A stretch of 49,943 bases of DNA from CAZJYC01 sp964550165 (lineage in GTDB: Bacteria > Acidobacteriota > Aminicenantia > Aminicenantales > Aminicenantaceae): the NCBI GenBank assembly GCA_964550165.1, contig CAZJYC010000010.1, positions 1 to 49,943 of the forward strand, written 5' to 3'. Positions 31,027 through 40,250 of the stretch are shown here, one piece after another. Every line of letters begins with the position of its first letter. The stretch's first letter is position 1. The position numbers and the translations under genes are program-made. The notes beneath the pieces were generated by a model that saw nothing but the letters and a program-made list of their open reading frames with translations, did not search any database and was not told where the DNA came from.

Positions 31027-33396
31027 GTAGCCTGCGGCTGCCAGAATCAACACAGAGTTGTATCCTCCCCAGAACGCGACCATCAGAGCAAAGACAGAAT
31101 TAATCACTGAAGAGAAGGCGTTGGTCGCCCATGCCCAGGGAATAAGATTTTTTTTGTGCTCGGCCAGCAATCGAATTCCAGTCGGAAAGGGAAATCCCAT
31201 CAAAAAGCCTAGAGGGAAGATGATGAAAAACATTGAGACCATTTTGGGAATAAGGTGAAATCCAACGCAGATTTTATAAAATAATGGGATAACAAGAAGA
31301 GAGAAAACAATAAGAGCAGCACAGAGCAAAAGGCTTATCCGCAGGTCCTTTTTCAGACTCTCGCCGAGAATTTTTTTAGAAAAGAAACTTCCCAATCCTG
31401 AAGAGGTAAGAAGAGAAAAGATAATGATCGACACAGAGAAAAGGGGATGTCCCAGAAAGAGTATAAATTTTTGAACGAAGGTTATTTCCACGAACATGAA
31501 TGCCATTCCAATCAAGGCGAAGTAAAAAAAGACAGGCGATGAGAACATAATTCTTCTGGTTCTTCGGAAAGGAAAACAGGGCAAGAGAATGAAGACAAAG
31601 GCAATGATGACAGACTGGACAAGCAGGACAGCGACAAGGAACTCTCCCTGAAGAAAGGGCAGCCATTTTTGACCCAGTGTTTTGTATGTTTCTCCGAGTT
31701 TTTTCAGCTTGAAGAAGTTATAGAAGAACGGTCTGTTATCCGTCACGGGCTGTATCCGGAAGAGATACGTTTTATAAAGTATCTTTCTGTGTTGCGGAGA
31801 TAGGAGTTGAAGACTGAGGTTGTAATAAAAGGGCTTTTCGAATTTGTTATGGATATTAACTTCTTCGATCCTTATTCCTGGGTAGTAGACAAGGTCAAAA
31901 AGGCGTTTCTCCACAAAATCTTTAAGCTTCTGAATCTCCGCACGGGTGAAAGGGCTCTTTTTGATGAAGAAGCTTATGGTTCCCCAGCTTCTGATGGCAA
32001 TGATGCGTGAGGCCGGGTCCATTTTCTTCTTCTCAAGGGCTTCGATCCAAGTCGCCAATATTCTCGCTTCCTGGCGGGGAGGCGGAAGCAGGTAGAAGCT
32101 GAGGCTGACCATTCCGTCCTCGGTCAATCGGTCGAGAATATGGACAAAAGAATCAACCGTGTACAGGTAATTTTCGCTGAATCCAAACAGGCCTGTTCCG
32201 GAGGCACCGAATATATCCGTCAAAGGAAAGACGACAAGATCATAGCTTGTTTTCTCCCGCCTTAAAAAAGATCGGCTGTACGCTGAGACGACATCAATGT
32301 TTTTTCTCAGATAAAGGTTGCCGCAGAATTGAGTCAGGTCTTCCCGGAGGAGCTTGACCAGTAAGGGATTACTGTCGACGACGGTGATTTGAGGCGCATT
32401 GAAGGCAAAAGCAGAGAGAACATCTATGCCCCCTTTGGGGTCAAGAATAAGCGTCCGGGGGTTTTCAAGAAAGGTGTAGGCGAGAGAGGACGGAAGGAAA
32501 GAAAGGAACTCCAACGAAGGTTCCTTGGGATCCGTAAATTCGGTAAGGGCCGATAGGTCTCCTCCGTCTAGGGAAAGGCCGAGCTGCGGAGGAAGTTTCT
32601 TGCTGTACAGGAGGCTAAGTCCTGGTGCATAGCGGACGGCCGGCGAATCCAGAACGTCAACACGGGATATGGCATTCCATGCGGTGAGAATGTGTTTGGC
32701 ATGGGGATATTTTAAGGCCAAAGGAAGGGGTTTGAAGGAGGAAATTTTGAAGCCTAGCCAGGATGGAGAAAGAAAAAAAAGGACGATTTCAGCAGCGATG
32801 AGGAAAACAAGGAGAAGTTTAAAAATAACGGGTCGCCCTTTACTGAAGAGAAAAGAGGCTGAAAGAGCCAGCAGAGAAATAGAAAGGATAACTCCTCGAT
32901 CTCCTTTGAGAAGGAAGATGAACAAGGGGAGCAGAGCGCCGGTTCCTGCACCGAGAAGGTCAGAGAAATAAATTCTGTTGACGAATCGTGAGGCTCTTGT
33001 TATCGCAAAAGAGATTGTCAGGCCCGCGAAAAAAAAGGGAAGGCTGAGAAGCAGGTAATACAACAAGATGAAAGATAATTGGTTTTTATCCCAGGAGAGT
33101 TTTATAAAGTCGAAGGGGATGGCGTTCGAGAGAATGAAGCTCAAAGGGATGCTCAGGGCGTAGAGGAGGGATGTTGTGGATAGGAACGTATTCTGCTTTA
33201 CGAACCCAAAGGCTTTAAAGAAGGCTAAAAAGGAACCGCTGGCTCCATATCCCAAAAAGGCTATACTGATTACAAGAAAAGCGAAATGGTATTGCTGGGT
33301 GATAGAAAAGTAGCGGGTTAAAGATATCTCCAAGCAGAGGGTTGCAGAAGAGATGAGGAATATTCCTGCCAGTGTGCGGCTTCTTATCTCTGCCAT
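30970..33396 (-). CDS. Membrane protein with a spermidine-synthase-like Rossmann domain
   Basis: The 808-residue protein has about seven N-terminal membrane helices (1-230, starting SATLCLEISLTRYFSITQQY). A soluble methyltransferase/spermidine-synthase-like domain follows (about 260-560) with LILDPKGGIDVLSAFAF, TVVDSNPLLVKLLRED and YDLVVFPLTD. About six more helices follow (590-800, including PLGFLMGFPFPTGIRLL and AWATNAFSSVINSVFA). This matches large bacterial polyamine-synthase-like membrane proteins whose substrate is unknown. The SAM-type glycine loop is reduced to DPKGGID and the conserved Asp residues of true spermidine synthases are not obvious, so polyamine synthesis is not claimed. 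There is no clear ribosome site. Confidence 0.78.
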   Translation of the reverse strand: MAEIRSRTLAGIFLISSATLCLEISLTRYFSITQQYHFAFLVISIAFLGYGASGSFLAFFKAFGFVKQNTFLSTTSLLYALSIPLSFILSNAIPFDFIKLSWDKNQLSFILLYYLLLSLPFFFAGLTISFAITRASRFVNRIYFSDLLGAGTGALLPLFIFLLKGDRGVILSISLLALSASFLFSKGRPVIFKLLLVFLIAAEIVLFFLSPSWLGFKISSFKPLPLALKYPHAKHILTAWNAISRVDVLDSPAVRYAPGLSLLYSKKLPPQLGLSLDGGDLSALTEFTDPKEPSLEFLSFLPSSLAYTFLENPRTLILDPKGGIDVLSAFAFNAPQITVVDSNPLLVKLLREDLTQFCGNLYLRKNIDVVSAYSRSFLRREKTSYDLVVFPLTDIFGASGTGLFGFSENYLYTVDSFVHILDRLTEDGMVSLSFYLLPPPRQEARILATWIEALEKKKMDPASRIIAIRSWGTISFFIKKSPFTRAEIQKLKDFVEKRLFDLVYYPGIRIEEVNIHNKFEKPFYYNLSLQLLSPQHRKILYKTYLFRIQPVTDNRPFFYNFFKLKKLGETYKTLGQKWLPFLQGEFLVAVLLVQSVIIAFVFILLPCFPFRRTRRIMFSSPVFFYFALIGMAFMFVEITFVQKFILFLGHPLFSVSIIIFSLLTSSGLGSFFSKKILGESLKKDLRISLLLCAALIVFSLLVIPLFYKICVGFHLIPKMVSMFFIIFPLGFLMGFPFPTGIRLLAEHKKNLIPWAWATNAFSSVINSVFALMVAFWGGYNSVLILAAAGYLLALLFLDFSNHGNKNNI

Positions 33397-33671
33397 TTTT
33401 GATAAGCTTAATTCAGAATTCTGCTTTTTCCCTGGATCATAGTTTTATACCTTATTATTATATAGAGATATTAAAAATGCCACTGGTTGAACTTCATTTT
33501 TTGCTTTGCAGAACTTACTCCCTTTAAAAAAGAGGCTATTCCCCCCTTTATTTAATTTTTGACTGGGAAGTAAAGCGATTTCCCAAACTATATTTTTAAG
33601 AAATGGAGATGCTATCAGCCTGAGCCTTCTTGCTTTTCCGCGGGTCTTATGATAATTTTGTGAACAACACC
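33397..33671. other. Divergent gap between the membrane protein and phosphohexomutase genes
   Basis: This 275-base AT-rich spacer lies between genes that point away from each other and must hold both promoters. Several TATAAT-like stretches occur (for example near 33455-33465), but no pair of boxes with good spacing stands out. Confidence 0.4.
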
Positions 33672-35072
33672 ATGATAAAATTCGGAACATCGGGCTGGCG
33701 GGCCATCATGGGGAAGGAGTTCACCTTCCACAACGTGAGAATAGTCGTTCAGGCGATTGCCAATTATTTAAAGAGGAAATTCCCCAAGGGACAGGCCTCA
33801 GTCGTGGTGAACTATGACACTCGCTTTCTTTCCGAAAAATATGCTTTTGAAGCAGCCAAGGTTCTCTCTCACAACCAGATTCATGTTTTTCTGGCTGACA
33901 GGGATGCGCCTTCCCAGGCTCAGGCCTACCAAATTATCAAGAGAAAGGCTCAAGGAGGGATCAATTTCACAGCGTCTTTCAATCCTCCTGAGTACAACGG
34001 CCTAAAGCTCAATACAGAGACAGGGGCTCCCGCCCTGCCAGAAGTCACGGATGGGATTGAGCAAGAAATCAAAATTTTGCAGAAAAAAAATCCTTTTTGT
34101 CCTCACTATGCCGAGACTGAATTTATAGATAAGATCGACCTTCAAGACGATTATCTATCGTTCATCCAGGAAAAGATTGATTTTGACCTTATCCGGAAAT
34201 CAAAGATCAAGATCGCCGTCGATTTACTCTACGGGACAAGCCGAGAATATCTGGACGGGATTCTGGAGGAAAATCAGATTCCTGTCGAGGAAATCCACGG
34301 CTATATCGATCCCTATTTCGGAGGAATCACGCCTTCCTGTTCGGAGAAAAATCTTGAAGAGCTGAAGCGGCTCGTCGTGGATAAAAAATGCGACTTAGGA
34401 GTCGCGACGGATGCGGACGGCGATCGCTTCGGAGTCGTCGATGAAAAAGGAAATTTTGTCATCCAGAATTTGATTCTCTCTAAGATTTTGGATTACCTTG
34501 TAACCAGGAAAATGTGGAGGGGTGGTGTTGCCCGCTCGGTGGCCACGACACACCTGATGGACAGGATTGCCAGAAAGTACGAACTCCAGCTGTATAAGAC
34601 ACCGGTGGGGTTCAAATACCTGGCTGATCTGTTCTTGAAGAATAAGATCATTTTCGGCGCTGAAGAGAGCGCCTGCATGGCCATCAAAGACCACCTACCT
34701 GAAAAAGACGGCATTTTCGCCAGCCTGCTGGTCGCAGAGATGGTCGCAGCCTTGGGAAAAAGCCTTTCGGCATTGATCGATGAGCTTTTCGAGGCGTACG
34801 GAAAAAGAATGGGAAGACAGAAGTCCATTTTTTTAAATCCCCTAAGAGAAAAAAGATTAAGAAGGCTGATAAAAAATCCTCCAGGTCAAGTTGACGGGAA
34901 AAAGGTGGTTCATTTCGAGACCATCGACGGCATCAAATTGGATTTTTCCGGTGACGACTGGCTGCTCCTCAGATTTTCGGGCACAGAACCGGTGATTCGC
35001 TGCTATGCGGAATCTGAATCGAAAAAGGAGCTGGAAAGGCTGATGAAAATTGGATTGGAGCTCGTTTCCTGA
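33672..35072 (+). CDS. Phosphoglucomutase/phosphomannomutase-family phosphohexomutase
   Basis: Such enzymes move phosphate between C1 and C6 of glucose or mannose phosphates through a phosphoserine. The 466-residue product begins MIKFGTSGWRAIMGKEFT. The active-site loop reads TASFNPPEYNG with Ser102; the usual His after this Ser is Phe103. The metal loop is DADGDRFGV, the sugar loop GAEESACM differs from the common GGEESGG, and the phosphate loop is RFSGTEPVIR. The domain order is complete, so it should fold, but the Phe could affect turnover or specificity. The start is not supported by a ribosome site; the family N-terminus decides it. Its TGA overlaps the next ATG (TGATG). Confidence 0.9.
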   Translation: MIKFGTSGWRAIMGKEFTFHNVRIVVQAIANYLKRKFPKGQASVVVNYDTRFLSEKYAFEAAKVLSHNQIHVFLADRDAPSQAQAYQIIKRKAQGGINFTASFNPPEYNGLKLNTETGAPALPEVTDGIEQEIKILQKKNPFCPHYAETEFIDKIDLQDDYLSFIQEKIDFDLIRKSKIKIAVDLLYGTSREYLDGILEENQIPVEEIHGYIDPYFGGITPSCSEKNLEELKRLVVDKKCDLGVATDADGDRFGVVDEKGNFVIQNLILSKILDYLVTRKMWRGGVARSVATTHLMDRIARKYELQLYKTPVGFKYLADLFLKNKIIFGAEESACMAIKDHLPEKDGIFASLLVAEMVAALGKSLSALIDELFEAYGKRMGRQKSIFLNPLREKRLRRLIKNPPGQVDGKKVVHFETIDGIKLDFSGDDWLLLRFSGTEPVIRCYAESESKKELERLMKIGLELVS

Positions 35073-35380
35073 TGCACAGACAAAAGAAAAGCGGCCTGGC
35101 TTTTCGGAAAAAGCTGTTCGTTGCAGGATTGAGCTTTTTGTTTCTGGTCTTGTTAGCAGCCTCATTTTTTGGAAAGAAGGGATTGATGGAAATCCACCGG
35201 GCTCAAAAGGAGTACCAAGCTCTGTTTCAAGAGAGTGAACGCCTGGAGAGCAAGAAGAGGCAGTTGAAGAAAGAGGTAGAGGAATTGGAGAAAAACCCAA
35301 AGGCCTTAGAAAAAAAAGCGCGTGAGAAGCTCTGGCTGATGAAAAACGACGAGCTTGTTATTGTCATAAAAGAAAAATAA
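35072..35380 (+). CDS. FtsB/DivIC-like septum formation initiator
   Basis: The 102-residue protein has the expected layout: a basic cytoplasmic start (MHRQKKSGLAFRKK), one membrane helix (LFVAGLSFLFLVLLAASFF), a periplasmic coiled coil (about 45-80, ESERLESKKRQLKKEVEELE) and the terminal AREKLWLMKNDELVIVI, close to the AR-ELGM--E motif of the family. These proteins help recruit the divisome with FtsL and FtsQ. The overlap of its start with the phosphohexomutase stop implies coupled translation. Confidence 0.88.
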   Translation: MHRQKKSGLAFRKKLFVAGLSFLFLVLLAASFFGKKGLMEIHRAQKEYQALFQESERLESKKRQLKKEVEELEKNPKALEKKAREKLWLMKNDELVIVIKEK

Positions 35381-35397
35381 ATCTCATTCATCCAGAT

Positions 35398-38346
35398 ATG
35401 CCCCAAGCAATCCATAAGAAAAGTGCCCATCCCTTGTTGAAAGACCTGAACCCTGCCCAGAGGGAAGCTGTGACTCACGGGAAGGGCCCTCTTCTGATCA
35501 TTGCCGGGGCCGGAACTGGAAAAACAAGAGTCATCACCCAGCGCATCGCTTATCTTATTGCTTCAAAAATTGCCAGACCCGAGGAGATCCTGGCAGTAAC
35601 CTTTACGGAAAAAGCTGCCAATGAAATGGAGGAGAGAGTCGACCTCCTCATTCCTTACAGCTACTCTTTTGTCGAGATCAGCACATTCAATTCCTTCGGT
35701 GAAAGAGTGCTGAGAGATTACGGCATCGAGCTTGGCTATTCTCCGGACTTCAAACTCCTGGATGATGTCGAGCAGGCCATCTTTTTCAGAAAACATCTTT
35801 TTGAGTTTCCCCTTAATTACTTTCGTCCCTTGAGCGATCCCACAAGGCATATCCAGGAGCTTCTGGAATCTATCAAAAGGTTGAAGCAGGAGGACATCAA
35901 GCCGGAGGAGTATCTCGAATATTCCCAAAAGCTCATCAAGAGAGTCGCCAGTGAGGCAGAGAAGGAGAAGGCGCAGAAGCACCTGGAAATGTCTCTGGCC
36001 TATAAGAAATACCAGGAATTGCTGAAGAGCGAAGGTATGATTGACTTTGAGGATCAGCTCCTGTTGGTGGTCAAGCTTTTCCGAAAGAGGCCGTCTATCC
36101 TTAAAGAGTTCCAGGAGAAATACAAGTATATCCTGGTCGACGAATTCCAGGATACAAACTATATCCAGTTCGAGCTGCTCAAGCTCTTGGCGGTAAAACA
36201 CCAGAACTTAACCGTCGTCGGGGACGATGACCAGAGCATTTTTCGGTTCAGGGGTGCCTCCCTGAGCAATATCCAAAGTTTCCGGAAGGTCTATCCAGAC
36301 TACAAAAAGGTTGTTTTAAACCAGAATTATCGCTCCAGTCAGGACATTCTTGATTCTTCCTACCAGCTCATCGTCAACAACAACCCGAATCGCTTGGAAT
36401 ACGAAGAAGACATCGACAAAAAGCTCCAATCGGATATGGAGAGCAGAGGAAAATCCATACACATGTTTTCTTTTGATACGCTTTCCCAAGAAGCCGACAG
36501 AGTCGCGGAAATCATCCTGGAAAAGGCCCGGGAAGGACACAGGTTCGGAGAGATAGCCATCCTGGTCAGGCGAAATGCTGATGCGGACCCTTTCCTCAGG
36601 GCCTTGAATATGAAGGAGATTCCCTTTCGCTTTTCTGGGAGCCGAGGACTGTATTCTCAGGATGAGGTGAAAGTTCTTGTCTCCTTCATCAGGTCCTTGA
36701 CGGACTTTGAAGACAGCAAGAGCCTTTTTTATCTGGCGCTTTCTGAAATCTATAAAACAGACCCTTATGATTTGACTCTTATTTCCAATTATGCCCATAA
36801 ACGAAATCTCCCCCTGCACATGCTTTTCAAAAGAATCTATGAAGGCCAGAGCCCGGTGGAGGTCTCCAGTTCCACAGAGGCAAAAGTCAACAAAATCTTT
36901 GAGGACCTGCTTTATTTTGTCCAGCTCGCCGGCTCCGAGAACGCAGGCAGGGTCATCTACGCTTTCCTGGAAAGGTCGGGATACCTCAAATCTCTTGTTG
37001 AGGAAAGAAGCCTCCAGGCGGAGTTAAAGATAAAGAACATTCGAATTTTCTTCGATAAAGTCAAAAATTTTTCTGAGCTGACAGAGGACGACTCCATCTA
37101 TTCCTTCGCTCAATATCTGGATATTCTCCAGCAGGTTGGGGATAATCCCTCCACGGCTGAGGCCGAACTGGATGAGGATGCGGTGAATGTTCTCACCGTC
37201 CATAAGGCTAAAGGATTGGAGTTTGATGTCGTGTTTATGGTCAGCCTGATTGCAGACAGGTTCCCAGGCAGAGAGCGGAAAGAAAAGATACCAGTACCGG
37301 ATAAAATTTTGAAGGATAAAGTTCCTAAAGGAAAGGACTACGGAGAGCAAGAAAAAGAAAGGATTTCTGTCCAGGAGGAGAGAAGGCTTTTTTACGTGGG
37401 GATGACGAGGGCCAAAAAGCATCTTTACTTGAGCTGGGCGAGGGATTACGGTTTGAAACGCCTGAAGAAAGTCAGTCCCTTTGTCCTGGAAGCTTTTGAC
37501 CTGGCGAAAATGCCCGATGAAGTTCTCCGGACATCAGCCGTGGAAGAGATCAGAACGTACGCGATGGGCTCTTCTCCCCGCGAAGTTTTCCCTGCGGTGA
37601 AGGAGAAGGGGATTCTGTCTTTAAGCTTTTTCCAAGTGGATGATTATCTCACCTGCCCCCTGAAATACAAATACAGGCACATGATGCGAATTCCAGTTCT
37701 TCCCCATCATAACCTCGTTTTTGGCCGCGTCCTCCACAACACCGTCCATTTTTATCTAAGAAAAAAGATGGCGGGCAAAAAAGTCAGGAAGGAAGAGCTC
37801 CTGCAAGAATACGAAGAGCGCTGGGTCAACGAAGGCTTCCTCAGCCGGGAACATGAGGAGATGAGGAAGACGGCAGGAGAGAAGGCCCTTCTTCGCTTTT
37901 ATCAGAGGGAAGAGAGTTCAGGACGCGTTCCACATTTTCTTGAGAAAAAATTCAGATGGCAGGAAAATGATCTTAAGTTCATCGGCCGCTGGGATAGGAT
38001 TGATTATTTGGAAGAGGGGGCAGTCCTTATCGATTTCAAAGCCACAGAGGTCAAAGACCAGAAAGAGGCTGACCGAAAGGCCAGGGAAAGCCTTCAGTTG
38101 GACCTGTATGCCCTTTCTTTTTACAAGACGCAGGAGGTTCCTCTTGTTGAGACTCAGCTTTATTTTCTTGAATCCGACATTGTGGGTCACGCTCAAAAGA
38201 AAGAGAAGAATCTGGAAAAGGCCATGGAGAAGATCGGGGAGGCTAGGGAGGGCATCCTCAGCCAGGATTTCAGGGCAAAGCCGGATTGGCACAACTGCAG
38301 CTTCTGCGATTTCAGGACGATTTGTCCCTCTTCCTATGCCTATTAA
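35398..38346 (+). CDS. UvrD/Rep-type helicase fused to an Fe-S PD-(D/E)XK nuclease
   Basis: The first 700 residues of 982 are a superfamily 1A helicase: NPAQREAVTHGKGPLLI, Walker A GAGTGKT (37-43), VTFTEKAANEM, Walker B LVDEFQDTN, GDDDQSIFRFRGA, NYRSS and, late, HKAKGLEFDVVF and VGMTRAKKHLYL. From about 740 a nuclease domain like that of AddB/Cas4 follows: Cys753 (TCPLKYKY), GRWDRID (Asp866), VLIDFKATE (Asp879, Lys881), and Cys967, Cys970, Cys976 in NCSFCDFRTIC. Four Cys in this order fit the [4Fe-4S] staple. One chain thus joins 3'-5' unwinding and cutting, probably for double-strand-break resection or repair. It differs from AddA, which has its nuclease but no cluster. Confidence 0.9.
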   Translation: MPQAIHKKSAHPLLKDLNPAQREAVTHGKGPLLIIAGAGTGKTRVITQRIAYLIASKIARPEEILAVTFTEKAANEMEERVDLLIPYSYSFVEISTFNSFGERVLRDYGIELGYSPDFKLLDDVEQAIFFRKHLFEFPLNYFRPLSDPTRHIQELLESIKRLKQEDIKPEEYLEYSQKLIKRVASEAEKEKAQKHLEMSLAYKKYQELLKSEGMIDFEDQLLLVVKLFRKRPSILKEFQEKYKYILVDEFQDTNYIQFELLKLLAVKHQNLTVVGDDDQSIFRFRGASLSNIQSFRKVYPDYKKVVLNQNYRSSQDILDSSYQLIVNNNPNRLEYEEDIDKKLQSDMESRGKSIHMFSFDTLSQEADRVAEIILEKAREGHRFGEIAILVRRNADADPFLRALNMKEIPFRFSGSRGLYSQDEVKVLVSFIRSLTDFEDSKSLFYLALSEIYKTDPYDLTLISNYAHKRNLPLHMLFKRIYEGQSPVEVSSSTEAKVNKIFEDLLYFVQLAGSENAGRVIYAFLERSGYLKSLVEERSLQAELKIKNIRIFFDKVKNFSELTEDDSIYSFAQYLDILQQVGDNPSTAEAELDEDAVNVLTVHKAKGLEFDVVFMVSLIADRFPGRERKEKIPVPDKILKDKVPKGKDYGEQEKERISVQEERRLFYVGMTRAKKHLYLSWARDYGLKRLKKVSPFVLEAFDLAKMPDEVLRTSAVEEIRTYAMGSSPREVFPAVKEKGILSLSFFQVDDYLTCPLKYKYRHMMRIPVLPHHNLVFGRVLHNTVHFYLRKKMAGKKVRKEELLQEYEERWVNEGFLSREHEEMRKTAGEKALLRFYQREESSGRVPHFLEKKFRWQENDLKFIGRWDRIDYLEEGAVLIDFKATEVKDQKEADRKARESLQLDLYALSFYKTQEVPLVETQLYFLESDIVGHAQKKEKNLEKAMEKIGEAREGILSQDFRAKPDWHNCSFCDFRTICPSSYAY

Positions 38347-38348
38347 CG

Positions 38349-40052
38349 TTATTTCCAAAGCGGCATGATGGCTAGGGTTTTTTCTCGTTCCAGATGCTGT
38401 ATTGCGGAAAGCATCCCTCCCAGCTGAGGATTCAAATTCAATTTTGTTCCCGGGATTTTTTTCCCGAAGATGATATCTAACAATCTTGCTTTTTTCGGCC
38501 AGACCACGAGCCTGACTTCCTCTTCGGCCGGGATGCCCGCCAGTTCTTTGGCCAGCTCCAGAGCGCGGGAGAGACCGCCGATTTCATCGACCAGACCCAG
38601 GTCTTTGGCCTGATTTCCTGTCCAGACCCTGCCTTTGCCAATCTTGTCCACTTCATTTTTATCCATCTTTCGTCCTTCGGACACCTTGGACAAAAACCGG
38701 TCGTAAATCCATAAAATTTCTTTTTTCAAAAGCTTCTTTTCTTCTGGCGTGAATTCTCGAAAGGGCGAAAAGATATCAGCCATTTTTCCATAGACGAGTC
38801 TCTCTGAGGTAATCCCCAGTTTCTGAAAAAGACCGGTCATGTTGAATTTGCCCGAAATGACTCCAATCGACCCGGTGAGCGTTTGAGGCTGGGCGACAAT
38901 TTTGGTAGCGGCCATAGCGATCCAGTATCCACCCGAACCAGCCAGATCGGACATGGAAGCGACAATCGGCTTTTCCTTATTGGTCAAAAAAACTTCTCTC
39001 CAGATGATATCGGAACCCACAGCCGAACCTCCAGGGCTGTCGACACGGAAAACGACTGCAGCGATGGATTGATCCTTCCTGGCCGTTTTAATCCAGCGGG
39101 ATACGGTCTCGCTCCCTATCGTTTGATAAGCACTTTCCCCAGCATAGATGGGCCCCATTCCATAGATAAGAGCAATCCTCTTCCCTTTATACAGGCCCAA
39201 GGATGCGGGTTTGACCTTGGCATACTCCTCGCAGGTGATTTTGTTGAGTTTTCTCCCCTTTTCTTTGAGAAGATCTTCAAGTTCATCCGCATAAAGCAAA
39301 TCGTCGACCAGCCCTGCCTCCAGGGCGTTTTCCCCTTGGTAGAAGCCAAGGTTGATCAGTCCCTTGATTTCTTCTTCGCTTTTATTCCTGGCTTCGGCCA
39401 GAGTTTTTATGTACTGAGAGTAGAGATCGCTGTAGATAGACTCCATCATCCTTCTATGGGCGGGAGTGAATCCCTCTTCGGTGAACATGTTGTAGGCAGT
39501 CTTGTATTCCTCGACGTGTTCAACCTCGACTTCGATGCCCAGCTTGTTCAGAGCTTTCTTGAAGAAAGGGACGTAGCCTCCGATGCCGTTAACGCCCAGC
39601 CATCCCAGCGGGTGGAGTATGATTCTGTCGCAGGCTGTGGCGAGATAATATTCCTTGTCAAAATCAGGTGCCTCGTCGATGTAGGCATAGACTTTTTTCC
39701 CTGATTTTCTGAAATCCAGGATGGCTTCTCTGAGCTCCGAGATCTTGGCCCAATCGCATTTGAGGTAGTCAAGACGTAGCACAATGCTCTTTATGCGGCT
39801 GTCCACTTTAGCCTTTCGAATATTCAGCCAAATGTCGTACAGAGAAAGAGGTTGTCTTCCGAAAAATAAAGCCATCAGAAAATTAGGTTCTACTTTTTCC
39901 TGGATTTCGCCAGAGAGCTTGAACTCCAGATAGGAATACGATTTGACTGCCGGCGGCTTGCCTGAGACCATATAAACGAAAGAGGCAAATGTTGCCACTA
40001 TCAGGAAGAAAAAAATCAGAAATATGATCAGGACATAGGTTCCTTTTTTCAT
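38349..40052 (-). CDS. sppA: Signal peptide peptidase SppA (long form)
   Basis: SppA is a membrane-bound serine peptidase that degrades cleaved signal peptides. The 567-residue length is that of the two-domain (67K) form. There is one N-terminal membrane helix (VLIIFLIFFFLIVATFASFVYM), an N-terminal S49 repeat carrying the catalytic Lys184 (EEYKTAYNMF), and a C-terminal repeat with FRVDSPGGSAVGSD and the catalytic Ser373 in LAGSGGYWIAM. The TGSIGVISGKF strand completes the site. A strong AAGGAG precedes the start. It converges with the helicase-nuclease gene, with the two stop codons only 2 bases apart, and diverges from the ABC exporter. Confidence 0.95.
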   Translation of the reverse strand: MKKGTYVLIIFLIFFFLIVATFASFVYMVSGKPPAVKSYSYLEFKLSGEIQEKVEPNFLMALFFGRQPLSLYDIWLNIRKAKVDSRIKSIVLRLDYLKCDWAKISELREAILDFRKSGKKVYAYIDEAPDFDKEYYLATACDRIILHPLGWLGVNGIGGYVPFFKKALNKLGIEVEVEHVEEYKTAYNMFTEEGFTPAHRRMMESIYSDLYSQYIKTLAEARNKSEEEIKGLINLGFYQGENALEAGLVDDLLYADELEDLLKEKGRKLNKITCEEYAKVKPASLGLYKGKRIALIYGMGPIYAGESAYQTIGSETVSRWIKTARKDQSIAAVVFRVDSPGGSAVGSDIIWREVFLTNKEKPIVASMSDLAGSGGYWIAMAATKIVAQPQTLTGSIGVISGKFNMTGLFQKLGITSERLVYGKMADIFSPFREFTPEEKKLLKKEILWIYDRFLSKVSEGRKMDKNEVDKIGKGRVWTGNQAKDLGLVDEIGGLSRALELAKELAGIPAEEEVRLVVWPKKARLLDIIFGKKIPGTKLNLNPQLGGMLSAIQHLEREKTLAIMPLWK

Positions 40053-40180
40053 TTTTTTCTCCTTATCAGGACAAGAAGACCGTCCAAGCGCGAATAAAAT
40101 ATAGCAAAAAGTCGCATATAATTATAGAATTTTTTATCAGGATTGGGTATATTAATGCTTCAGATTGAAACCAAGAGGGG

Positions 40181-40201
40181 AGAGCGTTTCATAAACGCTC
40201 T
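40181..40201 (+). promoter_or_regulatory. Perfect 9-base hairpin upstream of the ABC exporter genes
   Basis: AGAGCGTTT and AAACGCTCT pair perfectly around CAT, 50 bases before the ATG. No T-run follows, so an operator for a dimeric regulator or a leader hairpin is more likely than a terminator. Confidence 0.5.
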
Positions 40202-40250
40202 TGAAATTTGAGTCTCAATTTTATAAAGAAGCAATTTTAGAGGATCAACC

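Noticed and set aside
30970..33396. Calling the 808-residue membrane protein a spermidine synthase (speE)
   Set aside because: The Rossmann part resembles the family, but the catalytic Asp pattern and an intact glycine loop are not visible and most of the protein is membrane helices.
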